Shown here piece after piece: positions 25,478-35,271 of a stretch of DNA of 64,000 bases. Position numbers and translations under genes: made by a program. The stretch is from Artemisia argyi (taxonomy: Eukaryota > Streptophyta > Magnoliopsida > Asterales > Asteraceae): NCBI GenBank assembly GCA_030686995.1, contig CM060684.1, positions 10,169,897 to 10,233,896 of the forward strand, read 5' to 3'. The notes under the pieces are model-generated. The model did not search any database. It was given only the letters and a program-made list of their open reading frames with translations, and was not told the origin of the DNA. The stretch's first letter is position 1, and every line of letters begins with the position of its first letter.

Positions 25478-26927
25478 ACGTGCTACAACAAGAGGGTCCG
25501 ACTACGGCACCCAACTAACTAATCTCCGTCATCTAATGACCGTCTCACAATCAGTCCCCAAGTTCCACACTCGACAACACATCTCCAATATAACTCGTAA
25601 TCCAAATATTCCACAACAAGTCCACTAATTATCCATGGTCAAAAATCACAACCGCGACCACAACAATAATAGTCCGACAAGTAAACATAACAACGAAACA
25701 CAATTAATTACGGGTTGAGTTACCAAGTCAACCCTGGTCTATAATACGCCCGAAACAAAGTACGGGAGTCCCACACGAGACCATTAGGTCTCGGCTAGCT
25801 CTAGCTCGAGCCAAAACCGACCCAAACAGCCCCCTTGGAGGTGTCGGCCGAAAAACCAAACGACCACAAGGTCGACCAAACATCACCACAAGCACCAAAA
25901 ATCCAAAAATCATCAAATGGTCATAATAATACAACCAAGAACCCAAGCCGAGAGCCAATGCTCTCGGTTGAACCTCGACCCATCGAAAATAACATGAACC
26001 CGGATACCAAACATTTTTCCTTAACCCATTTCATCAAAACCCATTAAAATCTTTCGTTAATAATCAAGAAAACCCGAAAAGAAACCAAATCCGTGACCCA
26101 AGGTCACGACTTAAACCAAAATACGAGCCAAAGCTCATCCTACCTTCGATTCCCAAGACCAAATCGAATGGATCTTCAAAACCAAGACAATAAATGACGA
26201 ATTGGTGGTGAAATCGAGATGAAAAAGTAGATTTAGGGCGCGTGTTTATATGGATCGGATAGAGAATGATGTGGGGAGTTGATTGGTGGTGTTGGTTTTG
26301 ACGGGGGAGCGGCAGTGACGGTGGTGGTGGCCGGAAAAGACACGGCGGCTAGGGTTTTTTTTTGGGGGGGGGGGGGGGGGGGTGAAGATAGAGAGAGAGA
26401 GTGTGTGTGTGAAAAATGGTGATGAGGGTGTGGTGTTGTGTGTTGCTTAAGACCGGACCACAAGGACGATTTTAAGTAATTTTTTTTTAAAAAAAAATTC
26501 TTTTTATTATTAATAATAATAATAGTGAAGGTGTAGTGGGCTAAGTAGCCCAATGTACATACACGGGCCAAACCCGAAACCTTAAATAACCAGACCACTT
26601 TCTCAAACCGAACTCGTTCCAAAAATAATCAAAACCTCGCGATACGTCCCCAAATAATAATATCCAAACCAATATAAAAATAATTTAAATTGTTAGGTTA
26701 ACCTAGTGCCGGAGTCAATGTAGTGCCAAAGTAACGATCTCAAAATAAATCATCACGAACGAACCAAACCAAACATAAATAAATAATCAAATCCTCATAA
26801 TTAACGTACGATCAAAAACACATTCCAACGTTCATAAAACATCTCGTTACAATAAACTTTTCAAAAATTTCAAAATCATAATTTTTAATGTAATGCGCGT
26901 TTTTGAAACGGCTCCCTATTTTGCCAG
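25478..26927 (-). repeat. Element R, LTR-like block, copy 1
   Basis: This block is about 99% identical by eye to 30336-31787. With 10053-10268 on the far side of copy B it makes one interrupted repeat. It contains CT/GA repeats, a G run (26361-26382) and, read on -, a 5'UTR-like AACCCTAGCCGCC stretch. The shared part ends inside the last codons of the ORF at 26916. Confidence 0.82.
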
Positions 26928-28013
26928 TTGTTGGCGGAGGCTCCTCAACTCCTGCCTCAAGCCATCATGATCTCTCCATAATGATCCTAACTCCACACTA
27001 TGGGCGTCGCTGTCTCTCTTGAGGTTAGCCACTTCCTTCTCCAGCTCGGCATTCCTTTGCCATAACTTGCGGTCGGCCTCTCGAGCTGTAATAAAACCTC
27101 GCTTTAAACTCTCAATATACTCGTGAATCTCAATCAAACCTCTCCTCATCTCAGTCGTCCTGCCCACAACCACAGTCATATCAACTCTCAGATCCGCTAT
27201 AAACTCTCCAATAACCCTCTCAAGTCGATCAGATATACGTGTAACTCTCTCACCAAGATCAGTAATCTGAGCCCACATCCTACCGATCTCACCTAACTCT
27301 GCATGCTCAGCAGAAACCTCAGAAGGTACATCCGACTCAACGGGACTACCAGCTGGCAACTCAAACAAAAATGGATGATCAGGTGAAACAGGCTCAATCG
27401 GATGTATGGGTGAATCAGGCTCCTCAGCCTGAGCTGGCGGCACTAATAAATCATCATCATCAGGCATCTGTTCCTCCTGAGGGACATCCTCCTCCTCAGG
27501 GTCATCATCATCACCCTGCTCAGCCTCCTGAGGGTCATCAGCCTCATCCTCACCCTCGTACTCCTCCTCCTCCTCATCGGAAGAGTACATCATCAATCGT
27601 CTTCTCCTAACAGGTGAACCATGTGGTGAAGGGGTAGGGGATCTAGGACGACGACGCAATGATGCAGGTGGCGCCTCTGACAGAAGAGAGTGAGCATCTA
27701 TCTGTAAAGGTGGTGAAGTAGGGCGTACCGACATACGTGTCGTAGCTCGGTGGGCAAAACGTGGAGCCACACGAGCCAAAGCCTGATGAAGTGTAAGCTG
27801 CCTCGATGTACCAGGGAGCCCTAGAGATGATGAGGGTCCCTGCTTAGATGCAGCAGGCGGTGCTGAAGTAGAACCTGTCGGTGACACAGTAGCTGAATGC
27901 ATGGCTACCTGGTAAGGATCATAAGGAGCCATGGTAAACTGTGCTGGAAATACCGGTGCAGTAAGAATATCCTCAACAACATCGGGCGTACGGGAGGCCA
28001 TAGTGTGTAACAA
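26916..28013 (-). CDS. Element R ORF, acidic coiled-coil protein of unknown function
   Basis: This is a 365-aa ORF in the internal region of element R, about 380 bp downstream of an initiator-Met type primer site. I do not recognise the family. Residues 1-140 are Ser/Pro/Ala-rich with an Arg patch. Residues 143-190 are strongly acidic (runs of E and D). Residues 230-365 are heptad-rich and probably coiled coil (ITDLGERVTRISDRLERVI, then LEKEVANLKRD). There is no zinc knuckle, protease or RT. It may be a gag-like or upstream protein of a non-autonomous LTR element. The frame is clean, which argues for selection or youth. Confidence 0.6.
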   Translation of the reverse strand: MLHTMASRTPDVVEDILTAPVFPAQFTMAPYDPYQVAMHSATVSPTGSTSAPPAASKQGPSSSLGLPGTSRQLTLHQALARVAPRFAHRATTRMSVRPTSPPLQIDAHSLLSEAPPASLRRRPRSPTPSPHGSPVRRRRLMMYSSDEEEEEYEGEDEADDPQEAEQGDDDDPEEEDVPQEEQMPDDDDLLVPPAQAEEPDSPIHPIEPVSPDHPFLFELPAGSPVESDVPSEVSAEHAELGEIGRMWAQITDLGERVTRISDRLERVIGEFIADLRVDMTVVVGRTTEMRRGLIEIHEYIESLKRGFITAREADRKLWQRNAELEKEVANLKRDSDAHSVELGSLWRDHDGLRQELRSLRQQLAK

Positions 28014-28394
28014 CAGCGTAGGGTAGGTGTAAGTATTTCAAAACAACTAAACCGCGAACTCAAAATACCATATCAACATCTTCATATAATCCCAAATCAT
28101 ATATAACCAAGAAAGATTTAAAATACCTCATTACTAAAATCATTCGTAAAACAATTAAGCCATATAATTCCTCAAAACGCATATAATTCCTCAAAACGCC
28201 ATCATATCACTAAATCAATAAATCTCAAATCCTCAAATCACCTCAAGAATCCCAAATCTAATAATCATCTCAATATACCCGAATAATAACAATGATGCTT
28301 CGGCTTGGCGGGCTGGCGGGCAATGGTCGAGGATCGTTTTCTATAAAAATCGGTTATAGTTTAGGTGTCTATTTACCTAGTTCTCTATAACCTT
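28014..28394 (-). other. Leader of element R
   Basis: 380 bp lie between the primer site and the ORF start. No coding signal is seen. Confidence 0.5.
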
Positions 28395-28407
28395 GGCTCT
28401 GATACCA
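28395..28407 (-). other. Primer binding site, initiator tRNA-Met, element R
   Basis: On - it reads TGGTATCAGAGCC, the usual plant initiator-Met primer site. It places the 5' LTR of R to the right (from about 28411) and the ORF downstream on -. Confidence 0.75.
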
Positions 28408-28869
28408 ATCTTTAACACCCCCAAAATTTGATACAGCGGAAGACTCAACAAGCTTTCGGGGTGCTACGGGGATTGGTATGCATTCAAAGTCATGAAAGAA
28501 CGAGATAAAGTAAACATAAGAAAAACACAACCAAAACGGGTTTTAAAGTTTACATTTATCCCAATAATTATCCAAAGTAAGGCCCAAAAGAAATAAACAT
28601 AGGTCCACAATAGTTATCAGAGTTTTAGAAAAATAGATCCATAACCGGTGCCATTGCCAAGCCTCCAATCCCAAGCATCCATAGAGCATCACTTAATTAC
28701 CTGAGAAAACGTGCTAAAAGTCAGCTTTCGCTGGTGAGATCATAGGTTTAAATTCATAATTCAATATAGTGGACATATACGCAAAACGCTTGCTAGCTAG
28801 ACTAGGCCTCAATCATCCAACCAAATCAAATCAACCCTATAGGTTCACGTTATAGCTCAAACCAATCCA

Positions 28870-29012
28870 ATCAATAGCTTACCTAGCTCAAGTCTAGGCC
28901 TCGCTCTATAATCAATCCAATAGCTTACCTAGTTCGGGACTAGGCCTTGCTCATTAACCAAATCAATAGCTTACCTAGTTCGGGACTAGGCCTCGCTTAA
29001 TCCTACCTAGTT
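28870..29012 (+). repeat. Tandem repeat of about 47 bp, three copies
   Basis: The unit contains AATAGCTTACCTAG, then GACTAGGCC(T/C)(C/T)GCT. Copies start near 28872, 28918 and 28965. A partial CTAGGCCTC lies upstream near 28801. Confidence 0.8.
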
Positions 29013-30056
29013 CTATAAGCATAGCAAGTTTTGAAATCAAAAGCAATAATAGTCCACATAAAACAATTTGCACGTTTCTCACCCCAAGTATTGAAAACAA
29101 AGTTCAAGAGTAAAAGTGGGGCTATGACTCACCTCAAGTCCAGAAAATCTTCAAAAGAAATCGATAGATGAAAGACGTAAGCAAACTCAAGTAACGGCAA
29201 CTACATACTCGGCACTTCCTAACAATATCAAACTCGTTCAGAAATCATTTCCTCAAAATCAATTATTCCCATTCCCGAACGTATTCCATTTAACTTTCCA
29301 AAAATATCCATTTCTCAAATTATCTTCATATATTAATTTGAAATTTGACGTTTGGTATCCATATGGGTGAAGGGTCGACACAACTCAAACCAAAAAGCCA
29401 CAACGAACCAAATAATAACCAACTATAGGTCTAATATTAGCCCAACATATTATTTAAATAAATCATCGAAGCTTATCAAATCCGTCGATTTGGTAATCCC
29501 CCATATTTATTTACGTAATATATCGTTCCAAAATTATACCCAACCTAAAGCACATAACACAAAGAATTCTATTTGGTATATATCGTAGTCCAATAAATTC
29601 CCTATATATATCGTCGAATCGGCCAAATTCCACGAGATACATAGTAATTTATTACCCTAGAACATATACCACAACCTATGGGCGTCGTGGGATACGATGC
29701 CCATTAATATACTCATTTTATATAATCAAATAACTCGATCTAATCCGTCGATTAAATAAGTCACTTGCTATAGAAAATGTTTATATTAATCGTCATATAT
29801 CCGTGACAACACAAAAGTCACAATATAAAGTCCGCTTGGACTTTAAATAACCACAACTCGTATAACTCGATAAGTTTCTAAATTTATAAAAATCATGTTT
29901 TTAATTATTATTCACCCGACTTATTAGTTTTCGCCGTTATTTATAGTTATTAATCTATAACAGTATTCCAACATTTCTTATACTATTTTCATAGTATAAG
30001 AATTATCGTTATATTGTTATACGTTTACTCGTGATCGTTTTATTATTAATATACGC

Positions 30057-30162
<106 letters not shown>

Positions 30163-31787
30163 TCAATAATAGTATTACGAGTATTATTTTTAATATTTGA
30201 CTTTTAAATATTTATCGAGTCATAGAATTTGGTCACATGTCCGAGTCATGACTCTCGGCTCATAGTCCAAGTCCAATATAAGAATCAAGTCAAAATAAAT
30301 AAATCATCTCCGTCCAAATCAATCCCATATCCACGTGCTACAACAAGAGGGTCCGACTACGGCACCCAACTAACCTATCTCCGTCATCTAATGACCGTCT
30401 CACAATCGGTCCCCAAGTTCCACACTCGACAGCACATCTCCAATATAACTCGTAATCCAAATATTCCACAACAAGTCTAGTAAGAATCCATGGTCAAAAA
30501 TCACAACCGCGACCACAACAATAATAGTCCGACAAGTAAACATAACAACGAAACACAATTAATTACGGGTTGAGTTACCAAGTCAACCCGGGTCTATAAT
30601 ACCCCCGAAACAAAGTACGGGAGTCCCACACGAGACCATTAGGTCTCGGCTAGCTCTAGCTCGAGCCAAAACCGACCCAAACAGCCCCCTTGGAGGTGTC
30701 GGCCGAAAAACCAAACGACCACAAGGTCGACCAAACATCACCACAAGCACCAAAAATCCAAAAATCATCAAATGGTCATAATAATACAACCAAGAACCCA
30801 AGCCGAGAGCCAATGCTCTCGGTTGAACCTCGACCCATCGAAAATAACATGAACCCGGATACCAAACATTTTTCCTTAACCCATTTCATCAAAACCCATT
30901 AAAATCTTTCGTTAATAATCAAGAAAACCCGAAAAGAAACCAAATCCGTGACCCAAGGTCACGACTTAAACCAAAATACGAGCCAAAGCTCATCCTACCT
31001 TCGATTCCCAAGACCAAATCGAATGGATCTTCAAAACCAAGACAATAAATGACGAATTGGTGGTGAAATCGAGATGAAAAAGTAGATTTAGGGCGCGTGT
31101 TTATATGGATCGGATAGAGAATGATGTGGGGAGTTGATTGGTGGTGTTGGTTTTGACGGGGGGAGCGGCAGTGACGGTGGTGGTGGCCGGAAAAGACACG
31201 GCGGCTAGGGTTTTTTTTTGGGGGGGGGGGGGGGGGGGGGTGAAGATAGAGAGAGAGAGTGTGTGTGTGAAAAATGGTGATGAGGGTGTGGTGTTGTGTG
31301 TTGCTTAAGACCGGACCACAAGGACGATTTTAAGTAATTTTTTTTTAAAAAAAAAATTCTTTTTATTATTAATAATAATAATAGTGAAGGTGTAGTGGGC
31401 TAAGTAGCCCAATGTACATACACGGGCCAAACCCGAAACCTTAAATAACCAGACCACTTTCTCAAACCGAACTCGTTCCAAAAATAATCAAAACCTCGCG
31501 ATACGTCCCCAAATAATAATATCCAAACCAATATAAAAATAATTTAAATTGTTAGGTTAACCTAGTGCCGGAGTCAATGTAGTGCCAAAGTAACGATCTC
31601 AAAATAAATCATCACGAACGAACCAAACCAAACATAAATAAATAATCAAATCCTCATAATTAACGTACGATCAAAAACACATTCCAACGTTCATAAAACA
31701 TCTCGTCACAATAAACTTTTCAAAATTTTCAAAATCATAATTTTTAATGTAATGCGGGTTTTAGAAACGGCTCCTTATTTTGCCAGT

Positions 31788-33211
31788 TGTCACAGTATCT
31801 AAAGAAGAAGCTGTACACGTACTATATGAGTCCAGGTACGAAACTGGGTGATCATATAGATGAGTTTAATAAGTTGATACTTTATTTAGCGAATATTGAT
31901 ATCGAGATTAAGGATGAAGATCAGGCACTTATGTTTCTTACGTCGATACCATCGTCTTACGAAAACTTTGTGGAGACATTGTTGTATGGGAGGGAATCCT
32001 TGACAATGGAGGATGTTCTGGCGACTCTGAATTCAAAAGAGTTGAAGAAAAGAATTGAAGGCACAAAGGAAGAAACTGGTGACGGGTTATATGTAAGGGG
32101 AGGGTCAGATCATTCAAGGAAAGCTCATTCTGGTGAAAGTTCGCGGTTCAAGTCAAGGGGTGGAACTAGTAAACTCAAGTGATTCATATGTCATTCAGAG
32201 GGTCATCTGAAGAGAGACTGTCCAATGAAGAAGTCAAGTGGGTCCGTCAGGAAGGGTAAGCATGATCAGGATCCTGATTCTTCTGATGACGACGGTAGCG
32301 CCTACTTTGGAGAAGCCTTGATGGTAGTCGGGAATGATGAGATGGCTGAATTGGTAATGGATTCAGGTGGGTCTTATCATATGACACCTAGGAGGAATTT
32401 CTTGTATGACTTCAAGGATTTTGATGGTGGTTTGGTTCAGTTAGGTGATAACAGGACATGCACTATCAGAAGGACAGGAAAAGTGAAAATACAGTTGCAT
32501 GATGGTTCAAGCTTTATACTGGAAAATGTCAGGTATGTGCCAGGGTTAAGAAAAAGCTTGATTTCATTGGGTACTCTTGAAAAAGAGGGTTATACTGTGA
32601 AGATGCAGATGGGTAGAGTCAAGGTGACCAAAGGTTGTCGGGTTATGATGACTGGGATCAGAAAAGAGAACTGTGTGTATACTCTTGAAGCAAAAGTGAC
32701 GACTTTTAGTGTACAAAAGCATGGAGGTTCAAAACAAGTTGGATTCAAACAACTTGGTCATAAACAAGTTGGCTTCAAACAACTTGGTCATAAACAAGTT
32801 GGGTTCAAACAACTTGGTCCTGGTGTTAAAATAGGAGTCCATGGAGTACAGGTTGATTAACGTGTTTGGTTTGAGGTGGAACTGTAGGGAACTCAAGGGA
32901 ATCGTGAAGCTGAGGATGTTCAGGTTAGTAACGATGATTCTGTAGTGGCTCAAATAAAGTTGGAGGACAAGCAACTTGAAGAAAAAACAAACACGGATTG
33001 CTTGGTAAAGGAGCAGGAAAAGGTACACCTTGGTATAAAGGTGGGGGCGGACATTACGGTAACCGGAGTACCTGGTCAAGAAGGTACAGAGGGTAATGCT
33101 GCTGAAAAGAAGAAAGTGAAGGAGTCTAAGAAAGCTAAACTTGAGAATTTACTAAAGTACAAGGCCTGGTTCTCAAGGCGGTCCCTGGTTCGAGGTTCCA
33201 ACATTAGATGA
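31788..33211 (+). pseudogene. Copia gag-protease polyprotein remnant
   Basis: 31788-32182 is the second half of a Copia gag (FLTSIPSSYENFVETLLYG). A TGA at 32180-32182 falls exactly on the first Cys of the zinc knuckle; the rest, ICHSEGHLKRDC, follows in frame. 32225-32860 holds an aspartic protease with DSG (ELVMDSGGSYHM) and the flap region NVRYVPGLRKSLISLG. It continues into three copies of KQVGFKQLGH, then a stop. A later piece (32945-33211) is charged and ends before the LTR. Several stops make expression unlikely. Confidence 0.8.
32732..32821 (+). repeat. 30-bp coding tandem repeat, three copies
   Basis: Each unit encodes KQVGFKQLGH (the last ends P). It contains both ACAAGTTGG and CAACTTGG, so each repeat can pair with itself or its neighbours. 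Copies differ at only one or two bases. Confidence 0.9.
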
Positions 33212-33259
33212 AGATGCTGAGTATCATTAATGCCTAAGTATTACTCCTAAGGTGGAAAT

Positions 33260-33621
33260 TGTTATGTGTTAGTAGCAATACTTAGGAGGGTTAAATGTGA
33301 CTTAGACAATAATAAGGGGATTAATTGTATTTAGTTTAAATAAAGTTTAGGATTGTACTTAGATTAGGAAACTAGTTACTTGGCTTACAAGCTAAGGTTT
33401 CTACCCCCTCATCTCTATAAATAGAGATGAGGGGGACGCTAGTAATTCATTCTTCTTCCTCAATTGTAAAAGGTTTCAATAAAGGGTTCGTTGAGGGTAT
33501 ATCGTGTGCATATTCTTGTCAATTCTTTGTGGTATATCGTGTTGCTACTTGGGCTCGATATAACTCGCAATCTAGCTTTCCGCGATCGAACTTCAGATTG
33601 TTCTCGAGGTATTTTCCAACA
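33260..33621 (+). repeat. 3' LTR of the Copia remnant (362 bp)
   Basis: It begins TGTTATGTGT after the polypurine stretch and ends TTTTCCAACA. It contains a TATA box in a perfect inverted repeat. The partner LTR is not in the window. Confidence 0.7.
33404..33435 (+). promoter_or_regulatory. TATA box inside a perfect 14-bp inverted repeat
   Basis: The arm CCCCCTCATCTCTA (33404-33417) and its exact reverse complement (33422-33435) flank TAAA. CTATAAATAG is therefore the tip of a possible cruciform or RNA hairpin at the LTR promoter. Confidence 0.75.
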
Positions 33622-33924
33622 TCTCAAAAATTGAAGTCGATTCATTTTTGCCCTGGTCTCAGCCGTAATGCCTTTCACTGTATCTATGGTAACTACAGTG
33701 TATATAAACTTCACCACATCTTAAGCCGTAACAAGACCCACAAATCACATTTAGGAAGCAAGAATCTTCATTTACAACATACAAAATTAAGCATTTAATT
33801 TGTATAACTACAGGTTTAAGGATAACATACAGCTAACTGTTTAAACTCATGGATCAGAAATTATGTAACCGTGGGTGTATCAATGCAGCTATGCAGCATG
33901 TCAATTCATAATCTAGTAACTTAT
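33622..33924. other. Unassigned 300 bp between Copia LTR and next element
   Basis: No gene or repeat is recognised. It ends in CTTAT (33920-33924), the left target duplication of the next element. Confidence 0.5.
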
Positions 33925-35271
33925 TGATGCGTGGGAATCGCGACAGGCTTTACCTCTCGAGGGATCTCGAGAAGCTTACAACCCCCACCAGGCAGTGTAC
34001 CTGATCGTTGTAGTATAGTATAGTGACAAGTACCGGGGGATTGATCGTTCAGCTTAGGAATAGTGTCGCTAGGATTAGAAAACCTAATTACTAGTTCTAA
34101 AGGTGAGGGATGATTATTTTTGTGTTTTTATATTTTTTAGAAAGCAAGTAAAATCTCGGGTTTTGGAAGAGTGGGCGGAATTAGTTGCTATTCAACTAAC
34201 CCAAAACTAAGATATAATCAAAACAAAATACTGAAAATGAAAATAAACTAAATTATACTAAGGTTATGAGCAGTAATTGGAGAAATTGTGTTTACTTAGA
34301 CTTCACTACTCCCTAGATATCTTTTACACGTTAATTACTTGTTATAATTGTATGGATGACGGATTGTATTCCTTAATACCATTCATGGGGTGGAATACAT
34401 AACTCCCCAATTCTATAAGCTCTTATCTCCTCCTACACCATGACCCAGCACAACTATAGGGATTGTAAACAGTGGCTCATGCATTAAATACAACCAATAA
34501 AGACCTAGTACGCCTCGGTTCATGTTTCTTAAGACGTTCAAGCATGTTACCATTTGGAGATCTGCCAGTTTTCTTAAGCCTAACATATAAAATCATTCAT
34601 CCAAGACAAGAATAAACAAGTAATCAATACATAATCAACATCTAGGTTTCATTAGATCTAAGCAAACACAAAAGAGATCTAGCCTAGCATAATGGAATTG
34701 AGACAAGAACAAGATATAGACAACCAACACATAGACATATTGATTGAATTAGAAGAACACTTATCTCAATTACAATGCAAGGTATCAAGGGTTTGGAACC
34801 CTTGAAAAACCTGTAAAAGTTGCACCAAATTCGTCTTTAGGGTGTCACCAAAACTTCTCTCTTTAATGTAAAAAACTAGAAAACTATATATAGGAAAACC
34901 GAGGTGACGGCGTCAAGAGCAATGGTGTGATGCCGTCATCCCGCCACCAAATACTTCCTCGGACGGCCTTGATCTACTTATGACGGCCTATGTGACGCCG
35001 TCACCAACCACGGTATTTTATTCTTGAGGTTCTGACGCCGTCAAGACTTACTCTTGACGCCTTCATGCACTGTTCCCAGCATAGAATTTTGAGACTCTGC
35101 CGTTTTCTTCACTTTTATGCTCCAAAAACGTCAAAAATGGCTTCTTTTCCAGAATTCACTCTCCAAGTACCTAAAATCACAAAAGGAACGATTTAGGGCA
35201 ATATTTGATCAAATAAAGTCCGATTCGGGCTTAAATGACCCCCTAAAAACGGATCATTTTTCGCCTCATCA
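33925..35271 (-). repeat. 3' LTR of non-autonomous element
   Basis: On + it starts TGATGCGTGG and ends CGCCTCATCA, the same ends and length as 40108-41454. It contains the tRNA-Asp-like segment, GACGCCGTC palindromes near 34910-35065 and a TATATATA box near 34889. Confidence 0.95.
34005..34037 (-). other. tRNA-Asp 5'-half-like segment, antisense in element RNA (left LTR)
   Basis: On +, TCGTTGTAGTATAGT is identical to nucleotides 2-16 of plant tRNA-Asp (from general knowledge). ATAG, then TGACAAGTACCGGGG, follows, similar to the D-arm and anticodon-stem start. Because the element reads on -, its RNA would be complementary to the tRNA. Confidence 0.6.

Larger units (their letters stand above)
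31788..33621 (+). mobile_element. Decayed Ty1/copia element, 5'-truncated, no integrase or RT
   Basis: Order: gag fragment, broken zinc knuckle, protease, decapeptide repeat, unknown tail, polypurine stretch (AGGTGGAAAT) and 3' LTR. Integrase, RT and RNase H are absent between protease and LTR, so the element was already a short derivative. The left end is joined to element R inside its ORF. Confidence 0.8.

Noticed and set aside
25728..25958. 76-aa ORF repeated at 30583-30813
   Set aside because: Conserved only because the whole R block is duplicated. The + frame is also open there and composition is not protein-like.
27371..27610. 79-aa ORF on + inside the R ORF
   Set aside because: Shadow of the acidic block on the opposite strand (GAT/GAG codons read as ATC/CTC or CATCAT).
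28870..29012. CRISPR-like array
   Set aside because: Three adjacent 47-bp units without unique spacers, in a plant LTR. It is a plain tandem repeat.
33427..33798. 123-aa ORF on +
   Set aside because: It starts in the Copia LTR just after the TATA hairpin and crosses the LTR end into unrelated DNA. No protein features.
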